Shown piece by piece: positions 45,156 through 52,517 of a stretch of DNA of 64,000 nt (position 1 is the first letter of the stretch; each line of letters opens with the position of its first letter). The translations under genes and the position numbers were made by a program. Source of the DNA: Cyanidium caldarium. Lineage: Eukaryota > Rhodophyta > Bangiophyceae > Cyanidiales > Cyanidiaceae. Location: assembly GCA_026184775.1 (NCBI GenBank), contig JANCYW010000006.1:62001-126000 (forward strand). The letters run 5' to 3'. The notes under the pieces were generated by a model that made no database searches, was not told the DNA's origin, and saw only the letters and a list, made by a program, of their open reading frames with translations.

Positions 45156-45174
45156 GTGTGTGTGTGTGTGTGTG
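45156..45174 (+). repeat. GT dinucleotide tract between oligopeptidase and Nudix genes
   Basis: A run of GTGTGT (19 bp) just after the oligopeptidase stop and 255 bp before the Nudix ATG, with GT on the coding strand of both genes. Confidence 0.9.
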
Positions 45175-45428
45175 GTGGGGCGGATATCCGGAAGCATACG
45201 ATAAAGTGATACGGTAATGGTCGGAGAGAGTCCGTGCGTTGTAACGGGCGCGATGCACGAACGGCGATGTGCCGCGGAGGCGCGCACGACGTCGCCAGCA
45301 GGTCGGCCGATCTCGTTCGCGCGAAATGGTCGGGCGGTCATCGGGAGCATCTGTCCGCCCCGAGACACCGATATCCGTCCGATGTGCACTTTTCGGGAGG
45401 CGCCGCGGTGAATGACCACCTCTCTGGG

Positions 45429-46298
45429 ATGATGAGTTTCATAACAAGTTCAATCCTCTTGTGGGCGGCGCCGTTGGCACACCAGTGGCGAACAGGGAAG
45501 CGCTGGGGTGGGCGAGCGCGCCAGCTGCCGTCCGGCGCGCTCGCCTCGGCTCGTCGGCCACACACCCGCTTTCCATCCCACCGGATCCCTTCAAAACCTC
45601 CGCGTACCGGCGTTCGAGTGTTGCACTCCCGCGCACCCATCGATGAGTGGCGCTACTGTGGGCGCTGCGGGGCGCACACGGCGATCAGGGTGCCCGCGGG
45701 CGACACCCGCGAGCGGGTGGTGTGCGAGCAGTGCGGCTGGGTGCACTACCTCAACCCGAAAGTGGTGTGCACCAGCGTGATCACCAACGCGGCCAAGACA
45801 CAGGTGCTGTTGTGTCGACGGGCGATACGGCCGTCGATCGGGTTGTGGACGCTGCCGGGCGGGTTTCAGGAGCTGGGCGAGAGCACGCAGCAGGCGGCGG
45901 AACGCGAGGCGTGGGAGGAGGCGCACGTGCGGATACGGGCCGGAGCGCTGTTGGCGGTGTATGATATTGTGGTGGCGCAGCAGGTGCAGCTGGTGTACCG
46001 GGCGACGACGTTGGAGCCGACCGAAGAGAAGACGGGGGGAGCGACGGGGAATGCGGCCGCAGCACCGCTGCCGCCGAGTTGGGAGACGCTCGAGGCGCGC
46101 TGGTTCACCTGGGATGCGGTGCCGTGGGAGCATCTGGCGTTCGCCACGGTTTACTGGGCGCTGACCTACGCGCGACAGACGTTGCACGCGCCCGAGGCCG
46201 CCCTGGTGCCGCAGATGCGGTGTAAGCAGGTGACGGGACCGCCAAACTCCGTCTCAACGGGCGCGGCCACCGGCAACATGCCCACAGATGCCACCTAG
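45429..46298 (+). CDS. Nudix hydrolase, plant NUDT23-like (likely plastid)
   Basis: A 289-residue protein. Residues 1-75 are hydrophobic, then basic and Ser/Arg-rich, like a plastid transit peptide. A Cys4 zinc ribbon follows (YCGRCG...CEQCGWVHY) and then the Nudix box GGFQELGESTQQAAEREAWEE with its catalytic REAWEE. The ribbon plus Nudix layout and NPKVVCTSVI fit Arabidopsis NUDT23, a plastid FAD pyrophosphatase. The conserved Gly after the EE pair is Ala here. The ATG pair at 45429/45432 is the first before the leader. It converges with the IspE gene 120 bp away. Confidence 0.85.
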   Translation: MMSFITSSILLWAAPLAHQWRTGKRWGGRARQLPSGALASARRPHTRFPSHRIPSKPPRTGVRVLHSRAPIDEWRYCGRCGAHTAIRVPAGDTRERVVCEQCGWVHYLNPKVVCTSVITNAAKTQVLLCRRAIRPSIGLWTLPGGFQELGESTQQAAEREAWEEAHVRIRAGALLAVYDIVVAQQVQLVYRATTLEPTEEKTGGATGNAAAAPLPPSWETLEARWFTWDAVPWEHLAFATVYWALTYARQTLHAPEAALVPQMRCKQVTGPPNSVSTGAATGNMPTDAT

Positions 46299-46418
46299 AA
46301 CGCCGAGCGCATGTTATCCTATATGCTGGAATGCCGAAGCCGGCATCGCGCTTTGTTCCATGCAGATGCCCCCTGCCGCAAGCGCTGGTGGGCGCCGCCG
46401 TCCTATCTCGTAGCTCGT

Positions 46419-48083
46419 CTAATACTCAAAGGTCTCCGGGATGTCGGCCGCGTCCGCGGTGAGCCATTCCGGCGGCAACGGCTCCATGTACCATCGCTCT
46501 TCGGTGAAACGATGCACGAATCGGCACGGGTACACCTCGACACCCTCGCTGAGGAAGCCGCCGAGGTCGTTTTGCGCGACGTCCGCCAAAAAGTTCTTCT
46601 CAAACTGAGTCGCATCCGGCCCGTATGGATAACCCAGTGCGAAGAATGAAGTGCCGCTGCCGCTCATCAGCACCCGCTTGAAACCGTACGACTCGATGAG
46701 CTGCTTAAAGTCGCGCAGACCGGGCACCAGTCGGAACGCCGCCTCCTCCAGGTCGTTCACCAACGGCGTCAGAAACGGCCCGCGCTCCTGGATCGACCGC
46801 AGCAGCTCATCGGGCGGCGTCTTGCCGGTCAACTGGTTCAAATCCAACGCCTGGTATACCTGCGGCGTGCTCAGGCTGTGGGCGCGCGGTTTGATAATGT
46901 ACAGACCGGTCGGGCCGAGCGGGCGCATGCGCTTCAGGATCTCGCCGCGGCCGGTACAGTGCGCCGTGCCGCGCGACATGAAAAAGGCGGTGTCCGAGCC
47001 GACCTCGGACGCCCACTCGGTCAGCTGGCGGATGGTGGCCGGCCGTCCGCATAACCGGTTAGCGGCAAACATGGCGGTGGCAGCGTTGCTGGAACCGCCG
47101 CCCAGGCCGGCCTGCATGGGGATGGTCTTTTCGAGGCGCACGTGAAAACGCGTCGACAGGCCGGTGCGCACCCGGAACGTCTCCAGCGCCTTGATGATGA
47201 GGTTCGACTTGTCCAGCGGCACCTGCGGGCTGTCACATTCGAGCACATCGTCGTCAGCGCCGTCGGGCAGTTTCTCAATGTACAGCTTGTCGGCGAGCGT
47301 GACTGCCTGGAACACCGAGGCGATGTCGTGAAAGCCGTCCATGCGGCGCCGCAGCACGCGCAGGAAGACGTTGATCTTGGCGGGCGAATAGTATTCCACG
47401 CGGGTCAGCGGCTCTTCCTCCCACGTCGACGCCCCCGCCTTGACGGTTCGCGTGGAGGTGCTCGGGAAGAGCGATCGCTCGCCGCGAAGGGCGGCCAGGC
47501 GCGCCTTGACCACCTTGGACCAGTCTTGATCCTGGTATTCACTGTGAAAGTCGGGGCCGCGACGTGTCGCCTGTTTCTCTGCCTGCTCCTCCTCTTCTTC
47601 TTCTTCTTCTTCTTCGTCGTCGTCGTCGCCGCCGTCCTCCGCTTCCTCATATTCTTCCTCTTCATCGTCGTCCTCCGCTTCCTCGTATTCCTCTTCATCC
47701 TCCTCGCCCCCCTTGTCTTCTTCATCGTCGTCGTCGTCGTCATCGTCCACAAACTCATACTCCTCCTCGCCCTCACCCTCTCTCGGTTGCTGTTGCGCGC
47801 GCAGCGCCAAGCATCCTGGCGGTACGCGCCACTTTACCCGATCTACCGGACGCCGCTTCCACGCAGTGCCCCATGCCCAGGGCGCACTCGCCTGGCCCCG
47901 GTGGCCCTTGCACGTCCTGGCGGCCCGCAACGCTCGCCGCTGGACGTTCCCTGCCCCCAGCACCCACCCCAACGCGCCCGATCGCTCACCAAGGTGCACG
48001 TGTCGCTCCCTCATCCACCTGCACGTAGCCACTCTCGTTGGACGTTCTGACTCTTCAACCATTCGCGGTGAAATACTCCTCAT
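46419..48083 (-). CDS. ISPE: 4-diphosphocytidyl-2-C-methyl-D-erythritol kinase (IspE), long acidic N-terminus
   Basis: A 554-residue protein; the kinase proper is residues about 230-540. It phosphorylates CDP-methylerythritol in the plastid MEP route to isoprenoids. The family blocks are YYSPAKINVFLRVLRRRMDGFHD, the GHMP phosphate loop MQAGLGGGSSNAATAMFAAN (about 320-340), SDTAFFMSRGTAHCTGRGE and VLMSGSGTSFFALG. Before the kinase come an Arg-rich leader (likely transit peptide) and an acidic tract of about 75 residues rich in Asp, Glu and Tyr. That tract is coded by TCC/TCT/GTC repeats on the plus strand. Start ATGs at 48083 and 48062 are both possible. The acidic region is not seen in plant enzymes I know. 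Confidence 0.92.
   Translation of the reverse strand: MRSISPRMVEESERPTRVATCRWMRERHVHLGERSGALGWVLGAGNVQRRALRAARTCKGHRGQASAPWAWGTAWKRRPVDRVKWRVPPGCLALRAQQQPREGEGEEEYEFVDDDDDDDDEEDKGGEEDEEEYEEAEDDDEEEEYEEAEDGGDDDDEEEEEEEEEEQAEKQATRRGPDFHSEYQDQDWSKVVKARLAALRGERSLFPSTSTRTVKAGASTWEEEPLTRVEYYSPAKINVFLRVLRRRMDGFHDIASVFQAVTLADKLYIEKLPDGADDDVLECDSPQVPLDKSNLIIKALETFRVRTGLSTRFHVRLEKTIPMQAGLGGGSSNAATAMFAANRLCGRPATIRQLTEWASEVGSDTAFFMSRGTAHCTGRGEILKRMRPLGPTGLYIIKPRAHSLSTPQVYQALDLNQLTGKTPPDELLRSIQERGPFLTPLVNDLEEAAFRLVPGLRDFKQLIESYGFKRVLMSGSGTSFFALGYPYGPDATQFEKNFLADVAQNDLGGFLSEGVEVYPCRFVHRFTEERWYMEPLPPEWLTADAADIPETFEY
47580..47775 (-). repeat. Trinucleotide repeat region coding for an acidic tract
   Basis: Imperfect TTC/TCC/CGT repeats encode runs of Glu and Asp within the IspE gene. 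It is low complexity and probably variable in length between strains. Confidence 0.85.
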
Positions 48084-48207
48084 CCACTTTTCCCGAAAGC
48101 CTCACACGGCCCACACGAGTTCGCATCGCGCGGCGTCCGCCGACGCATCGGCAGTCGCTGCTCGCGGGCGCGATGCGCACTCCTGCGCGCATGCGAGCAC
48201 ATACCGA

Positions 48208-49074
48208 CTATTGCCGCTTTTTAGACTCACTCCGTGCTTCTCTGGTAGATGCGAGCGCACCGGTTGACGGCCGCTGATCGGCCGTGGCGGACGCTGCCGC
48301 AGAGCGGCTGCCGATCGTTGCGGTCTTCGGCTGGCTGCCCAGGAGGGTGATCTGCAACACGAGCACCAGGTTGAGCAGCGCACTGACCGCATAGCCCGCC
48401 AGTATCGTATTGTTCTTCACCGATTGTAGGGTGGTGAGCACGCGAGCAGTGGCACCGCCGAACAAGCCGACGCAAGTCGGCAGCGACAAGTTGCCGGTGC
48501 TCTGGCGCTGCCAGTTGGCGTAGATCTGCGGCAAGCGGCTGGCGATCACAATAGCCACGTTCAGGCCGCACAGGCGTTCGAGCCACACCAGCGGCACCGG
48601 GCTGTCGGCATGTGCGCACACCAGGGTGCCGGCCACGAATGCCGAGAGCACCAACCAGCCACGCGGAGCCATGGAGCCAGTGTAGGTAAACAGCAGCGCC
48701 AGGATGAACAAGTTCTGCACGCCGAGCATCAGAAAGTCGCCGTACGTGGAGACCGGGTAGCCGGCGCGGATGTGAAACGCCAGGTTGTAGGCGTAGCCGA
48801 ACGTCTCCACCAGGTAGGTGGTGTGGGACAGACCGGCCGCCGAGTGCGACCGCAGCAGCGTGATAATCTGCGGCAACTTGACCGTGGTAGCTCCGGCCAC
48901 CACCGCGTAGCCGAGCAACTGCGTGATCAGCGCTTTCCAGCACGGCCAGTACGCCGCGCTCCACCCGCGTTGCAGCAGCGTGGCAGGTGGCGGGCAGGCA
49001 ATCGCTTGGGCGCGTCCGACCAGAGACGCGCACCCGAACACGAAGAGAAACCCGAGGAACGCCCAACGGGACAT
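48208..49074 (-). CDS. MPDU1: MPDU1/Lec35-like PQ-loop protein for dolichol-P-mannose use
   Basis: A 288-residue ER membrane protein with an N-terminal signal peptide (SRWAFLGFLFVFGCASLVG). It carries two PQ-loop repeats, VKLPQIITLLRSHSAAGLS (about residues 65-83) and IASRLPQIYANWQRQSTGNL (about 185-205), with hydrophobic helices around them. MPDU1 is required for the use of dolichol-P-mannose and dolichol-P-glucose in the ER lumen for N-glycans and GPI anchors. The C-terminal tail is Ser/Ala-rich and basic. Start ATG 49074 precedes the signal peptide. Family members are about 240-250 residues, so this one is slightly long at the tail. Confidence 0.88.
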   Translation of the reverse strand: MSRWAFLGFLFVFGCASLVGRAQAIACPPPATLLQRGWSAAYWPCWKALITQLLGYAVVAGATTVKLPQIITLLRSHSAAGLSHTTYLVETFGYAYNLAFHIRAGYPVSTYGDFLMLGVQNLFILALLFTYTGSMAPRGWLVLSAFVAGTLVCAHADSPVPLVWLERLCGLNVAIVIASRLPQIYANWQRQSTGNLSLPTCVGLFGGATARVLTTLQSVKNNTILAGYAVSALLNLVLVLQITLLGSQPKTATIGSRSAAASATADQRPSTGALASTREARSESKKRQ

Positions 49075-49501
49075 GGCGAGAAGGCGTTTGGTGAGGGGAA
49101 ACCTGCACCGATGCAGCTCAGCAGCACGACGAGATCGTTCCCCGGGAGCGACCTGAAGGGCCCCTCGCCTCTCCAACTCGTTCCGACACCCCGGTGCGTC
49201 CACCGCACGGTTATACGCTTCTCAAGCGCTGCTTCCCTGTGAGTGTCTTTCGCACAGTGCCCACCTCCGTTGTGGTGGTGCCTCTGCCTGCAACGGTGCG
49301 CACGACCTCCGGGAGCGTGCCCGCGCGGGACCGTTTCAGCGCCGACGAGCGAACGAGTCGGGCGGGTGGCATGGCGCTCTCGTCGCCACAACGCCGCGGC
49401 GTCGATCCCTAGAAACACCTCTACGAAATCACCGAAATCACTGGGGCAACGGCATCAGTGGGTCTCTGTCTGGCGACACGGTCGAGGGCGGCAGACATCC
49501 C
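49075..49501. promoter_or_regulatory. Divergent promoter region, MPDU1 / MED11-like
   Basis: A 427-bp gap between opposite starts. Short frames here are shadows. No repeat or RNA gene seen. Confidence 0.45.
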
Positions 49502-49822
49502 ATGGCATCCAGCGAGGCGGCCCGCGTGGAGACCGCCCACCGCGAGCTACGGACGTTGTTGCGCATCGCCGCGGACACGCTGCGCGCACTGCGACAGCCT
49601 GAACCGGATGCGGAGGCACTGTTAGAGCTGCAAGGGCGCCTGGTGGACACGGTGGTGCGAGTGCGTGCCGAGACGAGCGCCGCCATCGATGCTCTGCAGG
49701 AGCCAATTTCATGGGAGGGACACGACGCCCCAGCGCCGTGGGACGTTGCGGACACTAGACGCGAGTGGTCCACGCTCACCATCGCCGACGCCACCGCCAC
49801 ACACCCTTCCAGTGCCACCTGA
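49502..49822 (+). CDS. Small helical protein, MED11-like Mediator subunit
   Basis: A 106-residue protein. Two amphipathic helices (VETAHRELRTLLRIAADTLRA and LLELQGRLVDTVVRVRAETS) are followed by a Pro/Trp-bearing acidic tail. The size, the heptad spacing and the Leu/Ala pattern match MED11 of the Mediator head, which pairs with MED22. The score would be low by eye, so MED9 or another small coiled-coil protein is possible. Its stop is only 23 bp from that of the convergent membrin gene. Confidence 0.4.
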   Translation: MASSEAARVETAHRELRTLLRIAADTLRALRQPEPDAEALLELQGRLVDTVVRVRAETSAAIDALQEPISWEGHDAPAPWDVADTRREWSTLTIADATATHPSSAT

Positions 49823-49845
49823 CACCTCGTCTCTTACTTCTGCGC

Positions 49846-50622
49846 CTACTCCGCCATGTCCGATATGGTGCTGCCTCGCTTCCCGCTCCACATCCACCCG
49901 AGCCATCCACGTCGCCAGCACCACAGCAGCAGCACCAGCGAGAAGCACAGCAGGAGCATGGCACGCACCAGCCGGGCGTCTTGGCGGTCTCGGGACTGAA
50001 TGCGGCGGATCCAACCGGCGCCCACGCCCAGCTGATGACTCACGTCGAGCATGCGCGTGCGTATCCGTTTGAGCCAGTGCCGCTGTTGCGCCAGCGACGA
50101 CAGTACCTGCTGGCCGGTGTGCAACAGCTGATCGGTGACCATGCTGGAGCGCGTGAGCACCTCGTGTTCCCAGGCGGGCGCGCCGGACAAGTCCACCACC
50201 ACGGTGCTGCCGTCGCCATTGGCGGCGCCATACGGTGGTTTGTCGGAAGCCACCGCGCCGTGCAGCAAACTGGCGCGCTCTTGCCAGGCGCGTTGCCACC
50301 GCCGAACGCTCTGCTGCTGTGCATTCCATTGCGTCTCCAGCTCGGCCACCTGCGCAGCGAACTGGGCGGCGCGCGACATCCACACAGTGCGTTCCGCAGT
50401 CGGCACGCTCGCCGCCGCCTTGTGCAGCTGTCGACACAGTTGTGTGAGGTGCGCCACAGTGGCCGGCACCTGTTGCAGCGCCTGTAGCAGCGCCGGCGGT
50501 ACCGGCTCGGTGGAGGAGACGAAGGCGGGCGCGGCCGGCACATCGGCGTCCAGGGCGTTCAGTTGCGCGCGCGCCTCTAGATATGCTTTGCGCGCGTTCC
50601 GATAAACCGTTTCGATGGGCAT
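49846..50622 (-). CDS. Membrin/GOSR2/Bos1-type Qb-SNARE
   Basis: A 258-residue SNARE of ER-Golgi vesicle fusion. The C-terminal SNARE helix (SSMVTDQLLHTGQQVLSSLA onward, then RTRMLDVSHQLGVGAGWIRR, residues about 155-215) follows membrin's pattern QR..LK....ILD....LG....I..IE.R. After RIQSRDRQDARLV comes the single tail anchor MLLLCFSLVLLLWCW. The N-terminal half is helical (Habc-like). A 25-residue polar tail after the anchor is longer than usual for this family. Start ATG 50622. Confidence 0.82.
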   Translation of the reverse strand: MPIETVYRNARKAYLEARAQLNALDADVPAAPAFVSSTEPVPPALLQALQQVPATVAHLTQLCRQLHKAAASVPTAERTVWMSRAAQFAAQVAELETQWNAQQQSVRRWQRAWQERASLLHGAVASDKPPYGAANGDGSTVVVDLSGAPAWEHEVLTRSSMVTDQLLHTGQQVLSSLAQQRHWLKRIRTRMLDVSHQLGVGAGWIRRIQSRDRQDARLVRAMLLLCFSLVLLLWCWRRGWLGWMWSGKRGSTISDMAE

Positions 50623-51009
50623 GGTAGACGAGAGAGGGTAGTGTCGCGAGGCGACCCGATGGTGACGAACGATTTCCCGTCCGACGCCGCGGACGCGATC
50701 CGGAAAAACCCCACAGTCAACCCGTGAAACTCAGCTTTACCGGTCGTGCGGACGCCGACTATGCCCATCCCCTCCTCGCCACATTTCGATGCCGCCTTTC
50801 GGTGCTCCTCGCCTCCACCGACTCGTGTCCGGTCGACATCCAGTGCACCGACCCGGCGGAGGGCACACGCGGAGGGGAGCGCGTCGGCGAGTGGCCCGCG
50901 CGGAATCGCCGTGGTGAGGCGGCTCGGCGGCACGCCTGCAACGCCCATCGAACTCGCCAGCCGGACGCTGCCATCCCCGTTTTACCATGCAGCAACCCTT
51001 GTGCCCCCT
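50623..51009. other. Gap between membrin and ClpR
   Basis: 387 bp between two leftward genes. It should hold the membrin promoter and the 3' end of ClpR. Frames in it are short and unconvincing. No RNA gene is recognised. Confidence 0.5.
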
Positions 51010-51876
51010 TTATAGCTTCTTCAAAAACTGCGGCATCTCCTTGGGCATGTCCTTCTCGCTGCGAACGACCTTGTCGATGATGCCAAACTCCACCGCCTCC
51101 TCCGGCGTCATGTACTTGGTGCGCTCGCTCTGTTTCAGACACTCCTCAATCGGGCGTCCGGTGCGCTCCGACAGCAACTCCATGGCCACCTTGCGGTTGT
51201 ACATCACCTCGCGCGCCTTGATGGCGATGTCCGACGCTTGTCCCCGCGCCGTCGCTCGCGGCTGGTGCAGCATGATGGAGCTGTTGGGCAGTGACGACCG
51301 CTGGCCCTTGGTGCCGCTGGCCAGGATCACCGCCGCCAGTCCGAATGCCGACCCGACGCAGATTGTGTACACCGGCGGCCGGATGTACCCGATGGTGTCG
51401 ATCACCGCAAACGCGTCGGTCTCGAAACCGGCCGAGCTGCCGTCCGGCCCACTCGTGCCGGTGGAATTCAAGTAGATGTAGATGGGTTTCTCGGGGTCGT
51501 TGTAGTTCAGGTAGAGCAGCTCGGCTATCACCAACTCGCACACCGGCGCCGTCAGCGGCATACCGATGTACACGATGCGGTTATGCAGCAGCAGCGACGG
51601 CAAGTCTGGCGGCGGGCCCAGTCGCGCACCCTCCACCACGACCGGCGCGCTGGTGGAGCTGGCGCGCACCACCTCCCGTTCGGCAGCCATGCGCAGGGAG
51701 GGCGGCGAAGCAGCGCAACGGCGGCGGCGGCAGTGGTGGTGAATGCCGTGAGCGACAGTGAACGACCGCCGCCAACCATCGTCGTTCAACCTCTGGGACG
51801 CAAAAGCAGAGAATGAAGCGTCCCTCTGCGTGCGGAATCTCCTTGCCGCACCAGAAGGCACCACGAAACCGGTCAT
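51010..51876 (-). CDS. ClpR-type non-proteolytic subunit of the plastid Clp core
   Basis: A 288-residue protein. The first 60 residues are basic and Ser/Ala-rich (transit peptide). The rest has the ClpP fold: IVYIGMPLTA, then IYIYLNSTGTSGPDGSSAGF, TICVGSAFGLAAVILASGTK, SIMLHQPRATARGQASDI and EEAVEFGIIDKVV. The nucleophile site GQAASMG of ClpP is GSAFGLA here (Gly179 instead of Ser); the His204 site is kept. The insert after YLNSTGT and the block GFETDAFAVIDTI match cyanobacterial ClpR and plant ClpR1. ClpR subunits sit in the mixed ring of the Clp core and do not cleave. The start ATG at 51876 gives a sensible leader. Confidence 0.88.
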   Translation of the reverse strand: MTGFVVPSGAARRFRTQRDASFSAFASQRLNDDGWRRSFTVAHGIHHHCRRRRCAASPPSLRMAAEREVVRASSTSAPVVVEGARLGPPPDLPSLLLHNRIVYIGMPLTAPVCELVIAELLYLNYNDPEKPIYIYLNSTGTSGPDGSSAGFETDAFAVIDTIGYIRPPVYTICVGSAFGLAAVILASGTKGQRSSLPNSSIMLHQPRATARGQASDIAIKAREVMYNRKVAMELLSERTGRPIEECLKQSERTKYMTPEEAVEFGIIDKVVRSEKDMPKEMPQFLKKL

Positions 51877-52021
51877 GGTGGTCTCGTCGCACGGACCGGA
51901 GCGCCGTGAGGGCGTCGACCCAACGCGACGCCGACGCACCCGATGACGCGCGCCGGTGATCGGGCGGGATGCGCGCGTGGCTCGCTCGAGCGGACGCCGA
52001 TTCCCACCCACAAGTGCGTCG
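51877..52021. promoter_or_regulatory. Short divergent promoter, ClpR / DPM3
   Basis: 145 bp between opposite starts, one of the tightest divergent pairs in the window. No motif stands out. Confidence 0.45.
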
Positions 52022-52399
52022 ATGGACAACAAAAAGGGCAAGAAGCGGGCACCGCGGTGGATAGAGGTTGTCGGTATGGGCGTGTCGGTGTTGTTGATAT
52101 GGTGGGGAGGGTGTCGTTGGTGGAATGACGCGCAAAGTAGAGTGACTGGGGGAGACGGGTGGTCCCATCGGGTAGCCGCCCTGAAACCGCTATGGCAGGC
52201 GCTGCCGCTGTGGGTGGCGGTGGTGGTGGCGTCGCGATTCCTGATCGGCGTATGCTGGCGACTGCTGACGTTTCCGGAGCGCCCAGCGGAAGCGAAGGCG
52301 TTGGCGCACGATATGCGGGCGGCGCGAGAGCGCTTCGAACGTGCCGGGTACCGCTGGGATGCCGTGGGCCACCAGCAGCCGACCGGTCGAGCAGCATGA
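52022..52399 (+). CDS. DPM3: DPM3-like subunit of dolichol-phosphate mannose synthase
   Basis: A 125-residue ER membrane protein with two hydrophobic helices (VVGMGVSVLLIWWGG and LPLWVAVVVASRFLIGVCW). The conserved cytosolic tail is LLTFPERPAEAKALAHDMRAAR followed by ERFERAGYRW, the DPM3 pattern of a TF..xxxA..L...I..AR..L...G segment. DPM3 holds the catalytic DPM1 subunit at the ER membrane. Its partner gene MPDU1, which acts on the product, lies about 3 kb to the left. The start at ATG 52022 follows a non-coding-looking leader. The N-terminal basic stretch (NKKGKKRAPRW) is longer than in human DPM3. Confidence 0.78.
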   Translation: MDNKKGKKRAPRWIEVVGMGVSVLLIWWGGCRWWNDAQSRVTGGDGWSHRVAALKPLWQALPLWVAVVVASRFLIGVCWRLLTFPERPAEAKALAHDMRAARERFERAGYRWDAVGHQQPTGRAA

Positions 52400-52517
52400 G
52401 GAGCGACTGGGTAGACGGAAGCGGACTGTGGAATGCAGCTAGTGTAAATGGGTAGACGATACGCGGGTGTACTGGGCAACTCGTTCTGCTTCACTCCGCT
52501 GCACGCTCTCCCTGCAG

